NCBI GenBank assembly: GCA_964019155.1
Contig: OZ025240.1
Coordinates: 82,153,090-82,217,089, forward strand
DNA: 64,000 bases
Direction: 5' to 3'
Source of the DNA: Osedax fenrisi
Taxonomy: Eukaryota > Annelida > Polychaeta > Sabellida > Siboglinidae
Positions 10,414 through 21,401 of the stretch are shown piece by piece. The notes below the pieces were generated by a model. That model made no database searches. It was not told the origin of the DNA and saw only the letters and a list, made by a program, of their open reading frames with translations. Made by a program: the position numbers and the translations under genes. Numbering within the stretch: the first letter of the stretch is position 1; every line of letters starts with the position of its first letter.

Positions 10414-11424
10414 TAATAATAGAAACTCTGCACTCAATACGGTGTTGCAATCTTTAAGTCAGGCTTCATTCTTATACTAACTCATCAGATTGCTGTCATC
10501 ACTAATTAACAGTGAAGAACATAATAACCTTGCTAATACTATTCACTTTAATACTGTTAATACTACTTCTGTAATAATTGTTAGTTATTTTCGTTAAAAT
10601 AATTTATAATAACAACAGTATATATTCACTATAATTTATACAATATATGTAAATAATGTAATATATATTCAATAGATATTATTCAGTTTGTTGCTTACTA
10701 TCATTGATGCACTGTACATAATATATGTAGAGGGTGTTAAGCAGTTAATACACCCTTAATCTTAATCGAGCTTAAGGTATATATATATATATATATATGA
10801 TAATGTAGTTTTTTATTATTATTGTGTGATCTTATTATTACAGTGTGATTAATTATATTTATACATATTTTATAATGTTATGACAGACGGATTATTCTAT
10901 GTATTTTAATCATGATTTAAATATATTTTTTCTTTATGAAAACAATTATTATTTATTGTGTATTTGATATGAATTATTTATTAGTAACATGTGTATCGGT
11001 ATATAGATTTCTTAAATAGAAACATAGATAAACGATAAAGGATTTATTTTCAGAATATTAAAGATAATACATTGAAGGAAGCTATAAATTAGCTTATATT
11101 GATAAGGATATCATTAGAATATAAAAATGTCATATATTCATGATATAATAATAACATATAATAAATAAAATATTGTAATGAGTAATATGTAAATATATAT
11201 ATATATATAATTATAAAAAAGTATATGATGTGACTTTAATTCTTATTTTCTTTGTAATAAACAAAATCTTGGCCTATTAAAAATGAAATTAACATATTGA
11301 TGTAAACAAAATTTAAATATTAATTATAATAAATGAATAATATTATAAATCATATATACTAATATAATTTATTTATTTAAATTTTAATATAATAATATTT
11401 AAAATATATCATAAATATTACAAT
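10414..11424. other. AT-rich intergenic region between SELENOF and HEMK1
   Basis: No gene is seen. It separates the convergent 3' ends of SELENOF and HEMK1. Short TA tracts occur near 10779-10798 and 11191-11208. Confidence 0.5.
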
Positions 11425-11548
11425 TTATAAAAACCTTTCTCTAAAATCATAAAGAGTTTTCACATATGTTAAATCATAGTCATCATTGGAAACGACCAGA
11501 TCTTCTATCATCTTTGGATGTGAATCATCAACTTCCAACCATAACTTA
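11425..11548 (-). CDS. HEMK1: HEMK1 terminal exon 7
   Basis: The acceptor is CCATTAG|TAAG. It encodes KLWLEVDDSHPKMIEDL, a YDLTYVKTLYDFRERFL tail and the stop at 11425-11427, matching the LEVDPRHP and RDF end of HEMK1. It is more AT-rich than the other exons. Confidence 0.88.
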
Positions 11549-13315
11549 CTAATGGATGAAATCATATTCTTAATTAATATATATGCTAAAGAATTATAGT
11601 TGTATTTATTTACAAATTACATCTACTATTGGCTGATTATAATTAACTGTGAAATAATTTGTGATATCATTAATGAATATGATATTATATAATTTGATAA
11701 TTACATATAGAATAATTTAAAATAATAAATAAGTTCAATTTATATGTATATTAAATTTATAATGTACGTTCAATCCTAAATTATTGCTTATTTAATATTA
11801 GTAACATTGTAGATTTAGCTTATATTTTATGTTATAAAATTATTACATTATATGTAACAATAGTTAATAATTATTAATGAGTTGTTATTTTTAATAGAAA
11901 TATAACTCGTAATTTATTTTTAAAACTTTATAAAATTACTTAAATAAATAAATGAACAATTATATAAAATATGATGTTTCGTATATTATTTACATGATCT
12001 TAAAAATATTTGTATTATAGCATAAGATTTAAACTATACAAGAGGAGATACAAATTTAGATAAGCGAATTCTACCGAATTTGAAAATATAAGGTTCAATA
12101 TTAATGATGAATTAGATTAATTATAAATATTATATAGATTTAGATAATCTTTGATTATTCATTGAAAAAAATATGAGTTTAATTAAGTTAATTTAAATTC
12201 GTAACGTAGTTTAACACATAAATAAACTCGCATATATATTAAGATTGATACCTTACAATGTGAGATTCGCGAAGTGAAGCTGTTACATCTATTGCTACAC
12301 ATGTGAACAAATCTAACAACACATGTGAACAACTCTAAAGACGTTAAGCTGACGAGTGTGTTGTCGTGTAATATTAACAATATATTGCTAAGCTCATTAT
12401 AAGTTGTGCTCTCGTACGCTAACTAATGAAGTTACTTAGAAGTTAAAGTGATGACAAATGCTGATTCTATATGTTATATATATCACATTTAGGTTTTGTA
12501 CGCGTAGGAAAATGTAAAATATAATGAAATATATATAAGTATTTATTGCAAAGTTCTTCGGCGTACGATAATACAATTAGAAGGGGGCGGCAGCGGTGTT
12601 ACGCTAACCCTTCAGAGGTCAACAGCGAAGGGGCAGAGGTTAATATATCGCGGACGACGTCCAGTCCGTCGCTACCACCGTGTAAAGCTCTGTGGTCTTC
12701 GTAACTGTGGCCGCGAGTAATGGGCGTGTAGGTAGATCAAAAGTTTATTGTATTACTGGTTATATATTAAGAAAGTTATCATTATATATAAACATGTAAT
12801 TATATAACGTATATAAACAAAATATATAAATGCGTTAACGGTAAGACGAAACGACGCGATACAAAAAAACAAGAAATAAACGGAGAAGTAAAATAAAAAT
12901 AAAACATTGGATTATACGAGCCGTTGAAGCAATATATAGTATGTAAGTAGTGCTGGTAATAATGAAGGGTTCCGGGAGCGTGGTAGGCAGGTAGAGTGTT
13001 CAATCATCGTAACGAGACGAATAATGCAATATTGATCTACGCAGACCAAGTAATATTATATATTTAACAGTGACATAACGGAGTAGAGATGCTACATATC
13101 AACACAGCTACTAGAGGTCATAGGTCAGTGATTTAGAGCTGTACACATCGATATACGGCATAGGTAGATGCTCGTTAGTATAGGCAATCGCATACGTCTC
13201 GATCATGATTATAAATAAATGGATCGACACCTTATTATTATAAATATTACGGAATACAGAATATTTATTTTTGTACCCTCGTATCTGATGTCTTAATCTG
13301 CTGAGCTATCCATGA

Positions 13316-13355
<40 letters not shown>

Positions 13356-15685
13356 TATTTCGTGGAGTCCTTTCTTCCCATCCAGGAACTTAGATGAAGT
13401 TTTTACTTATAAGCATATGACTCTAATGTCTCTTCGTAGTCGCTATGTATATATATATATATATTGTGATAGTAATAGAACACTAGTTAAAGTTAAATAA
13501 TTCACATTAACTAATAAATTAAGGTTAGGTTAATTAATGATCTCGATAATATAGGTACAGAGATTATAGATTTAAGTCAGGTACAACTAACATTGTACCC
13601 TAGTACCCAGTCTAAACAATGCGATGCGTACAAACTTGGCTACTTCTTGAGGTAACAGTTGCATATCTCTGGTTGTGATGTAGGGTGGATTGCTGACGAT
13701 GAAATCTAATGAGTTCTCCTGAACAATTCCTCCTAATAGAACATATGATTAATGTGTTTACTTAAATTTATATTGAATGTATTGATTTATATATATATAT
13801 ATTAGGTTGGAGTGAATTTTGAAATAATTATGGCCGTCTGGTTATGTCTCGTGATAGTGTTGTAACGATATATCTGAATTTATTGACATTATTGAACTTC
13901 ACATACAACGTTACATTACTATCGCGAGAAATAATACGTCCGCTATAATTATTTCAAAATTCACTCTAACCTAATATATATATATATATATATTTAGACA
14001 TAATGTTTATAAGTGAGATTTAATATAAGTGATTTTATTTTTGATAATAAATATAATTTTGTTAATAAATAAATAATTGAGCTTTCCCAATGTACAGATA
14101 TGCAATTACGAGTGCGAAGGCATCGAAACCACTCTCTAAGTGCAATACATTAGCGATGTGATGATGATACACTAGCGACGATACAAACGAGAGATGAGAT
14201 CGGAGGCTGACCCGAATGCTAGATTAGCTATACGAAGTCTGGACGGGTGCACGCTGTTACGACGGGCGTTCTCTTCTATCAGCTGGACGGCTGCCTGAGA
14301 TACCTCTATGCCTACACCACACCACTGTATGCATGTGTGTGTGTGTGTGGGGGGGGGAGGGTATGATGTGGGGGTAGGGTATTCCTCTGTATAATAGTGA
14401 ATATAAGTGAGTGTGTATGACATACACTGTACGTGTGTGGGTGGATATGACATACGTTCAAACATAATAACAAAACTACAACTTATAGTATTAATTTGGT
14501 TACATAGTGCAAGTTTCCTGATGCCATAACATTCACATAGAATGTATGCGTGTTTAGAATGTTCCCTTGATGCTACGAAAATACCAGACTTATATATCAA
14601 CATGCATGTTGTATAGGTATGATTCTCAATTATTTGATGACGTATTATTTGATTAAGCGAACAATATTCAATTAATTTCCAAAAGTTTGAATTAAGTTAT
14701 CTATTTATCATGTATTCCATTTATTATCTTATAAACATATATACTTTTTTACTAGTATATATAGTGTTGTTAAAAAAGGCGTTTTTTATTAATGTTCGTT
14801 TAAAACATGTTTTTAACGGTTTTTTTCGTTTTTAATTGGTTTTTTTCCTTTTTTATCCGTATTTTTCTATTACAAAAAATAAAATTATTTAAATAAAGTA
14901 GATATATTATTAAATAATAAAATAATAATAAAGTAAGTACATATTATATGAATAATCAGTAATAATTCAAATAATATATTATCTGTATTATTAGCATCAT
15001 TAAATCATATTGTCAAACTATACATTAGTATGACAATTATAATAATTATAATATTTATTTTGTTACAATATAACACGTGTGAGTATTTCAATATTATTGA
15101 ATGTTATAGACATGGAGAATGAATCACAATCTATATATATATGTACGTTATATAATTAATATTATAAAAGCTGTATGAACTTTCATATTTATTTTATAAT
15201 AAATTATTATAAATAATAAAGTAAAATTAGATTTCTTTTATGTTCTGATATAATAAATTATATAATAATATATATTATAAACTTTCATATTTCTTTTATA
15301 TTAATATATTATTATTAACAAAATATGAAAATGCATTATACTATTTTTTTATATAATATTAAATATAATATATATTATTATACAGTTTATTATATCAAAA
15401 CATAAAATAAATCTAATTTAACTTTATTATTATAATAATAATATTATATTTTTATACATTTATTAAATAATCATTAATTTTTCAATTATTATACAATTTA
15501 TTATATCAAAAAAAGCAGAGAAATTATTATTTGTCAAATTAAATTTAAATTTAAATTTAAATATGAATAATTAAATAAATATATGTATAAATGTATGTCT
15601 CTTGTTTTTTTTCTGTTTTTTTCGTTTTTTATTCTATGTATAAAACGCGTTTAAAACGTGTTTTTTATTAACTCACAACACTAAG

Positions 15686-15717
<32 letters not shown>

Positions 15718-17582
15718 ATTAATCTATTAAAATAAAAATATCTAAATAAGAATATAAAATAATAAAATGAATATTACAATATGTAACAATACAAGTATTC
15801 AGAATAATACCGGTTTTTATACATAATAAATATAACAAATATAATTACTTCTGTATAGTTAAAAATAACAGATATAAATAACTTTGCAATGATCTAAATA
15901 TATAAATATTCATATTATATAATATCATAGCGTTAATTTAGTGACATATAATCTATGCACGTTAACAAGAGGGTATCTAAAAATAGTGAAATATTAACCA
16001 ACGGTCGTTCTTTTAACAGAGATAAAATAATGGCTCCACTTCCGACACCAATTTCGAGGAATAAAGTTGACACATTCTTTCGTTCATTCAGTATATACTG
16101 CACCAATTCCTGTAACCACACATATATATACAAATATATGTTTACTTTAGGGTACGTTTACTCTGTAAATAAAATAGTCACAGACTTGAATCTGTGTCGA
16201 CGAAATGTACGATTATTTATTTTCGTAGATATTTAAGGGAAACATGGCCTTACTCATTATAATGTGCACTTCGCTAACATAATTATAGAAAGTAATACAA
16301 TTTTGTTATTGAAATAAGAAATGGTATTAGTTAAAGAAATGTAATTTTATGTTTCATAATTTTCATATTTTTAATTCGATATTCAAGTGAAATTAATTAA
16401 TCATTTTTATATTAACAAAGTTATAATTAATTTATTACGTCAACGTAATGATATAATTTCGTTTAGAAGAGTCTATCTAATCATACCTTATTAGGATTAC
16501 AATGATTTGTTTAGAATTATATTTTATTTTGTTAATAAACTGTACACTACGGTTAGTGTAAGTATTCGTATCAAAGTAACCTCAGTTTCCGGTCTGGGAA
16601 TAAACACGGGAGATCGTAGTTTTAAGTCGAGGTCGCAGAAAGGGGCGTTACCTATGATGTACTGAAGAGGTTCTCCTTTAGATCTTCTGTTCACGTAAGT
16701 CGTCAGCAATTTAAATTGTTCTTCGCTTAATTCTATTTTCGGGGATACGGTTTCTATCTATTATAAGAGGGAAATTAAGATATTAACCCGTTATTAGAAT
16801 ATTAAATAAAGCATTTCTAAACATGGTTATCATAAAATGTTTATCAATTTAATATAGTATTAATAACTAAATATTATCAAATTTAATATGGTGATTATAA
16901 AACATATGCACTAATTGATATGTATCGAATATGACCTATATTTGTTTTTATTACTATATATGAGGTAACATTCAAAATACTAGCGTCGATATTTGTAACT
17001 GATAAACTTATAGGGAACATTCATTAAAAATACTTAGTATAATCAAAACCTATAATACTACATCTAAAGATTCAGATGTAGTATTATTATTATAATTATT
17101 ATAATAATAATAATTATACCAAAGTGCTTTGATTATACTAAGTATATATTTAATATAATATAATATTATAAGATTATCTTATAAATATATATATATATAT
17201 ATAATAGTTGTTATTATTATAATAATTATAATTTAAAGTATATAACGATACATGTAAAATATTATTAATTTTTCCTCGGTAATCGTAATAAAAACAAACG
17301 AGGGCTATATTCGATATTATCTTAATAATTATTATAATAATAAATATTTAATAATATTATTATAATAATTATATTATAATAATTATTATTATTATAATTA
17401 TAATATTTAATAACCGTTTCTTTATCAATAGTTGCGGCTACTAAATAAGATGAAGAACATTTAGGATCTTTAACATTTATTTTCTTGAAATATTCTTCAA
17501 TTTCAAAGTATAGTTTAGTTGAATTACGCGTGACAGAACTTAAATATGTACATGATCGTATACATTTACTTATACATATCAT
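11425..17582 (-). CDS. HEMK1: HEMK1-type release-factor glutamine N5-methyltransferase, complete seven-exon gene
   Basis: This protein methylates the glutamine of the GGQ motif in (mitochondrial) class I release factors, using SAM. Seven minus-strand exons join in phase to 302 codons plus stop: 17415-17582, 16581-16757, 15999-16109, 14189-14324, 13636-13732, 12609-12704 and 11425-11548. Motifs in order: a short N-terminal extension (MICISKC..., possibly mitochondrial), EYFKKINV helix, RRSKGEPLQYIIG and FIPRPETE (to residue 115), SAM-binding EIGVGSGA (134-141), GIEVSQAA, the catalytic substrate-binding SNPPY (211-215), YEDHRALHGGSDGLD, and C-terminal WLEVDDSHP. Length fits the family (about 280-340). 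All six inferred donors begin GTT. Introns carry a mariner MITE and a hAT-like MITE. The start is the first in-frame ATG of exon 1. Confidence 0.92.
12609..12704 (-). CDS. HEMK1: HEMK1 exon 6
   Basis: The acceptor is GGCCACAG|TTAC and the donor GAAGG|GTTAGC. It encodes YEDHRALHGGSDGLDVVRDI and LTSAPSLLTSEG, matching the family's YEP-ALDGG-DGL block. Confidence 0.93.
13352..13447 (-). mobile_element. SINE family 1, 3' fragment
   Basis: Minus-strand 3' part of the SINE: GGTGGAGTCC-like end, TTAGATGAAG and ACTTATAA blocks. It abuts a (TA)n at 13318-13351. Confidence 0.75.
13636..13732 (-). CDS. HEMK1: HEMK1 exon 5, NPPY catalytic motif
   Basis: Encodes GIVQENSLDFIVSNPPYI and RDMQLLPQEVA. The acceptor is CTATTAG|GAGGA and the donor GCCAA|GTTTGT. 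The NPPY residues bind the target glutamine amide. Confidence 0.92.
13802..13974. mobile_element. mariner-type MITE in a HEMK1 intron
   Basis: 173 bases bounded by inverted repeats starting TTAGGTTGGAGTGAATTTTG. The left arm of about 37 bases is nearly mirrored on the right. The TTAGGTTG start is typical of mariner elements, and it sits in a TA-rich target. There is no coding sequence. Confidence 0.85.
14189..14324 (-). CDS. HEMK1: HEMK1 exon 4
   Basis: The acceptor CATACAG|TGGTGT opens GVGIEVSQAAVQLIEENARR, the acidic-loop and helix region after motif I. The donor TCTC|GTTTGT is inferred from phase; the reading frame otherwise hits a TAG shortly after. Confidence 0.88.
14762..15683. mobile_element. 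hAT-like MITE with perfect 8-bp target duplication, in a HEMK1 intron
   Basis: The ends TAGTGTTGTTA and TAACTCACAACACTA are inverted. Both inner flanks carry GTTTAAAACRYGTTTTT-like blocks. The direct duplication AGTATATA occurs at 14754-14761 and 15684-15691. The interior is AT-rich with further inverted segments and no transposase. Confidence 0.85.
15999..16109 (-). CDS. HEMK1: HEMK1 exon 3, SAM-binding motif I
   Basis: 37 codons between TTACAG|GAATTG and CCGTTG|GTTAAT. It encodes ELVQYIL, FLEIGVGSGAIILSLLKERPL. Joined to exon 2 it gives PETE-ELVQYIL, as expected in the family. Confidence 0.93.
16581..16757 (-). CDS. HEMK1: HEMK1 exon 2
   Basis: 59 codons. The acceptor is ATAATAG|ATAGAA and the donor GAAACTGAG|GTTACT. 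It encodes ELSEEQFKLL, RRSKGEPLQYIIG and the hallmark FIPRPETE. Reading on past the donor gives a chance extension that breaks the family pattern. Confidence 0.92.
17029..17147. mobile_element. Short inverted-repeat MITE
   Basis: ACTTAGTATAATCAAA at the left and its complement TTTGATTATACTAAGT at the right enclose about 85 bases with an inner ACTACATCT / AGATGTAGT hairpin. It lies between HEMK1 exons 1 and 2. Confidence 0.6.
17415..17582 (-). CDS. HEMK1: HEMK1 exon 1
   Basis: 56 codons from ATG at 17582 to KET|GTTATT. It contains the EIEEYFKKINVKDPKC...YLVAATID helical segment that starts HemK N-terminal domains. The first 20 or so residues may be a mitochondrial targeting sequence. Confidence 0.8.
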
Positions 17583-17599
17583 AATTAAATTATATGATA

Positions 17600-18040
17600 A
17601 TTTGTACGAAATAAATAATTTATTAAATTTAATTATTAAAATGTATTAAATTAACTATCAATTTTAACTCCATATTCCTTAATTAATTTATATAGTAATA
17701 TTTATCATATTGTAAGTAATATTTAATTTGGTATGGCCCTATCTAAAACAATTATGTATTACAATTTTAATTAAAGTTTTGAAAATAATTTGAAATTTTG
17801 AAATTTAATTTTAAAATATTTAATACAATAATTTGTATTATCGGTGGGATATACTAGTTTACGGATCTTATTGGATCTTCTTGCCCAAGTATATTATGTT
17901 TTATATCGACTGATATGATATGATATGTTATGATATATACGACTGATGGTTAAATAATTTGTTAATGGTTAAAGAATTTGGGCTCGATATTAACAATACT
18001 TCTTATAACCTCAGTGTTATTGTCGGTGTTAACCCGAGGT
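17600..18040. other. AT-rich DNA upstream of HEMK1
   Basis: This would hold the HEMK1 promoter; no TATA or initiator element stands out against the AT background. A small hairpin (ATAACCTC ... GAGGTTAT, about 18004-18043) adjoins the next element. Confidence 0.4.
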
Positions 18041-18221
18041 TATAGGGATCATAACAAGAATTCGACTGCAAGGACATGAACACATACTTGCGGGAGTTAT
18101 ATTTATAATGCGGGAGTTGAAATATTCAAATAAATATACATACGCGTGAAAGTAGATCCGAATGAAAGTAGATCCTAGCATATAGTAATTATATATATAT
18201 ATATGTATGTGATAAAAATAA

Positions 18222-18311
18222 ATCTAGCTCCAGCTAGATTCGAACTCGGGATCCCCAAAGTCGACTTTCTGCTTAGAACGCATCATTTATTGCACTGAGC
18301 CACAACCCATG
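18222..18311 (-). mobile_element. tRNA-like module, SINE family 2
   Basis: Read on the minus strand it has an A box (TGGCTCAGTG) and a B box (GAGTTCGAATC), as in Ala/Arg-type tRNAs. The acceptor ends do not pair, so I take it as a SINE head rather than a functional tRNA. Confidence 0.7.
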
Positions 18312-18410
18312 TTATATATTATGCTATTTATTTTCCTATTTAAAAAACATTTATATATATATATATATATTATAAATAAATTATTAAAAAAAAAAATTAC
18401 AATTACAATT

Positions 18411-19316
18411 ATTACTATCAGAAATTACTCGATTATAATTCGAATATGTTACGTACGAATGAGATCGATATAGTTTTAGAATGTCCATTTAATTTCAAGT
18501 AGAATCAATATATTATATATGTATAATACTATACGTCATTAATATGCTATCCGTTATAGTAACCTTACAATGAAGTATTTAATAAATTTTATTTTTAATT
18601 AAATTTAAATTATTACAGAAATTACTCTATTATAATTCGAATATGTTACGTACGAATGAGATCGATATAGTTTTAGAATGTCCATTTAATTTCAAGTAGA
18701 ATCAATATATTATATATGTATAATACTATACGTCATTAATATGCTATCCGTTATAGTAACTGTACAATGAAGTATTCGTTAATAAATTTTATTTTTAATT
18801 AAATTTAAATTATTACTATCAGAAATTACTCGATTATAATTCGAATATGTTACGTACGAATGAGATCGATATAGTTTTAGAATGTCCATTTAATTTCAAG
18901 TAGAATCAATATATTATATATGTATAATACTATACGTCATTAATATGCTATCCGTTATAGTAACTATACAATGAAGTATTTAATAAATTTTATTTTTAAT
19001 TAAATTTAAATTATTACAGAAATTACTCGATTATAATTCGAATATGTTACGTACGAATGAGATCGATATAGTTTTAGAATGTCCATTTAATTTCAAGTAG
19101 AATCAATATATTATATATGTATAATACTATACGTCATTAATATGCTATCCGTTATAGTAACTATACAATGAAGTATTTAATAAATTTTATTTTTAATTAA
19201 ATTTAAATTATTACAGAAATTACTCGATTATAATTCGAATATGTTACGTACGAATGAGATCGATATAGTTTTAGAATTTCCATTTAATTTCAAGTAGAAT
19301 CAATATATTATATATA
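18411..19316. repeat. 197-204 bp tandem repeat, about 4.5 copies
   Basis: The unit starting GAAATTACTCGATTATAATT begins at 18421, 18618, 18822, 19019 and 19216, giving periods of 197, 204, 197 and 197. The copies are nearly identical and the last is cut short. Each contains TTACGTACGAATGAGATCG and GACGTATAGTATTAT-type segments (complement). Confidence 0.95.
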
Positions 19317-19540
19317 TTAAACACCACCGCGGTAGAGGCCCCGTCTCTACTGTGTGGGTATTTGGTATGGTTGATACCTCTACGAGTCGCTTTAGTTGCC
19401 GATTAAGAGTATGAAGTGGGTGCATACGGAGCAATTAAGCTCATATCTTGATGAGCGGATGTGGAGGGATCGGTTCGGTGGCAATGCCTTTGAGAATATT
19501 TGCATTCATATTGCTTCGCAATATCCTGTTTGATTATTCT
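19317..19540. other. GC-richer unassigned block
   Basis: About 220 bases with balanced composition (ACCACCGCGG, GGATCGGTTCGGTGG) between the tandem array and a G-rich tract. It is open in one minus-strand frame without recognisable motifs. It may be part of the composite element or a retroelement scrap. Confidence 0.35.
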
Positions 19541-19544
19541 GTTT

Positions 19545-19613
19545 AGGTTTGGGTTGGGGTTGGGTATGGGCTGGGTTTGGGCTGGGTATGGGTTTGGGTT
19601 TGGGTTGGGTTTT
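19545..19613 (+). repeat. Degenerate telomere-like TTGGGT tract
   Basis: About 70 bases of TTTGGGTTGGGGTTGGGTATGGG-type G-rich repeat with strong strand asymmetry. It is interstitial and irregular, and could form G-quadruplexes. Confidence 0.6.
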
Positions 19614-19955
19614 CGTTTAAATAAGTGTTTATATTTATCATATCGATAAATATAAACCAAAATAAATAATGATTCATAAACAATATTATATAATAAATAT
19701 AACCATAGATATAAATGTATAGATTCATTGAATACTTTCGTATATATGTGTATGTATGAATATGACTCATACGTATGAGTGTACACTGTATGAGTATACA
19801 TATTTGTGTAATAGTGTGTTTCGTAAACACGCGCAGGTGTGGGTGTGTGTATGTGTGTATGTGTTTAGATGTATGTTTATATCTATAGCATCGATTTAAA
19901 GATCTAAATATGTAATTCTTTCTTTATATCGATGATCTATATACGTGTAGTTGAA

Positions 19956-20001
<46 letters not shown>

Positions 20002-20128
20002 GCTATTAATATATTTATATAATAATAAAATAATTTATATTGTTACAAATGTTTATATTAACTCCAGTAAACTGAATTATAATTTATCTAACAAAATATA
20101 TATTATTACAAAATTCAATAAAAAAATA

Positions 20129-20204
20129 CCTTCAGAAAGATTCGAACTCTCGATCGACCTTCTGCTTAGAGAGCACGCTCTTGCACCACTGAGCCACATC
20201 CCAT
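20129..20204 (-). mobile_element. tRNA-like module, SINE family 2, second copy
   Basis: The minus strand has GTGGCTCAGTGG (A box) and GAGTTCGAATC (B box). Its downstream flank ATATATTATACTATTTA is shared with the 18.2-kb copy. The acceptor stem does not pair. Confidence 0.7.
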
Positions 20205-20239
20205 GTTTTATATATTATACTATTTACTGTAGCATATTA

Positions 20240-20367
20240 ATGACGTATAGTATTATACATATATAATATATTGATTCTACTTGAAATTAAATGGACATTC
20301 TAAAACTATATCGATCTCATTCGTACGTAACATATTCGAATTATAATCGAGTAATTTCTGATAGTAA
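20240..20367 (-). repeat. Inverted single copy of the 200-bp unit
   Basis: This is the reverse complement of the 18.4-19.3 kb tandem unit, from ATGACGTATAG to TTTCTGATAG. Confidence 0.9.
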
Positions 20368-20704
20368 TAATTTAAAATTATTTATTTATAATATATATCT
20401 TATATTTATATATATACACAGCATATATATATATATATATATATATATGTATTATATATATATATATAATACATATATACATTATATACATGTATGCTTA
20501 TTATATATAATATATTATATATTATATATTATATCTGAATAATCGCGTATGAATATAAATTATATTGCAAATCATTTAAATGCATAACACATCACTGAAT
20601 GTAACGAGCCTATAGCAAACTATTTTGCGCGCGCGCGCAGTATATTTAAAGTTCATGTCCTTGCATTGCAGTGTTGCTGTCGAATTCTTGTTATGATCCC
20701 TTAA

Positions 20705-21325
20705 TTTAACTACGTTTTGAGCAAGGCATCTAATATTAATGTGTATAATTATCAGATAATTTTTGACTTATTATTAATTATTTTGTTATACAATTAAATG
20801 TTGGTGCTTTTTGTATTGCTTTGGTATCATATTATATTTAATAATCTCGTTTTTTAGTTACATTATTTTAAAAGTAACACTCTATATCGTACTATAGTAT
20901 CATATATTGTATATACCCGGGTATATACTAATATGTATAGGATACCTACATATTTATTATTTGTTTTTGATTATTTTTAGCTTCGATCCAGCTTTTATCC
21001 AACTCAACCTTATTATACTCTTTTGATATGCTTATATTTTAGAATTTTGAGTTTTTTAATTTGTTTGCATTTTGTATTACACTATTAATAACTATTAATA
21101 TCTATTTCAGAGTTTAAAATAATTGTAAGTGTATGATGACAGTATACATTATTTGGTATTTTCCTGATATAAAATAGTTTTTTATATTATAATTTGTATT
21201 ATAAATATCTTGATCATATATCGTATGTTACGTATATGAAAGTCAGGATTTATTTATACATATTTAATGTTTTATATAATAAATGTATATGTTTCCCGTA
21301 TATGTTCAGTGATGTTTCGTAGGTA
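20705..21325. other. AT-rich intergenic stretch
   Basis: No gene or clear element is seen. A small palindrome TATACCCGGGTATA occurs near 20914. Confidence 0.45.
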
Positions 21326-21327
21326 TT

Positions 21328-21363
21328 TAACATAGACATAGGAGCGCTCCTATGTCTATGTTA
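21328..21363. repeat. Perfect 36-bp palindrome
   Basis: Two 18-base arms (TAACATAGACATAGGAGC and its complement) with no spacer. It lies just outside the foldback element that follows. Confidence 0.95.
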
Positions 21364-21401
21364 TTTAATAGCGTATAATTAACGTTGCCTATATTTTAAT
21401 A

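Larger units (their letters stand above)
18045..20700. mobile_element. Composite element with terminal inverted repeats, tandem array and tRNA-like modules
   Basis: The left end GGGATCATAACAAGAATTCG (18045 on) is the inverse of the right end at 20700. Both share a subterminal TGCAAGGACATGAAC segment, offset by a 13-base difference. Inside lie a tRNA-like module (18222-18311), a tandem array (18411-19316), a GC-richer block (19317-19540), a G-rich degenerate TTGGGT tract, a second tRNA-like module (20129-20204) and an inverted copy of the array unit (20240-20367). No transposase is recognised. The superfamily is unknown. Confidence 0.7.

Noticed and set aside
12183..13003. Reading frames of 65-67 codons on the minus strand
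   Set aside because: They are not continuous with the HEMK1 exons; the 12609-12704 exon between them uses another frame and has family motifs, while these do not.
13312..13500. 62-codon frame starting MKFIYIYIYI
   Set aside because: It is a TA microsatellite joined to an inverted SINE fragment.
19403..19830. Proline/asparagine-rich reading frames (NPNPNPYPAQTQP...)
   Set aside because: They come from a degenerate TTGGGT tract read in reverse; two overlapping frames both appear open because of the repeat.
18222..20204. Functional tRNA genes at 18.2 and 20.1 kb
   Set aside because: A and B boxes are present, but the acceptor stems do not pair and both modules share non-tRNA flanks, so they are SINE heads.
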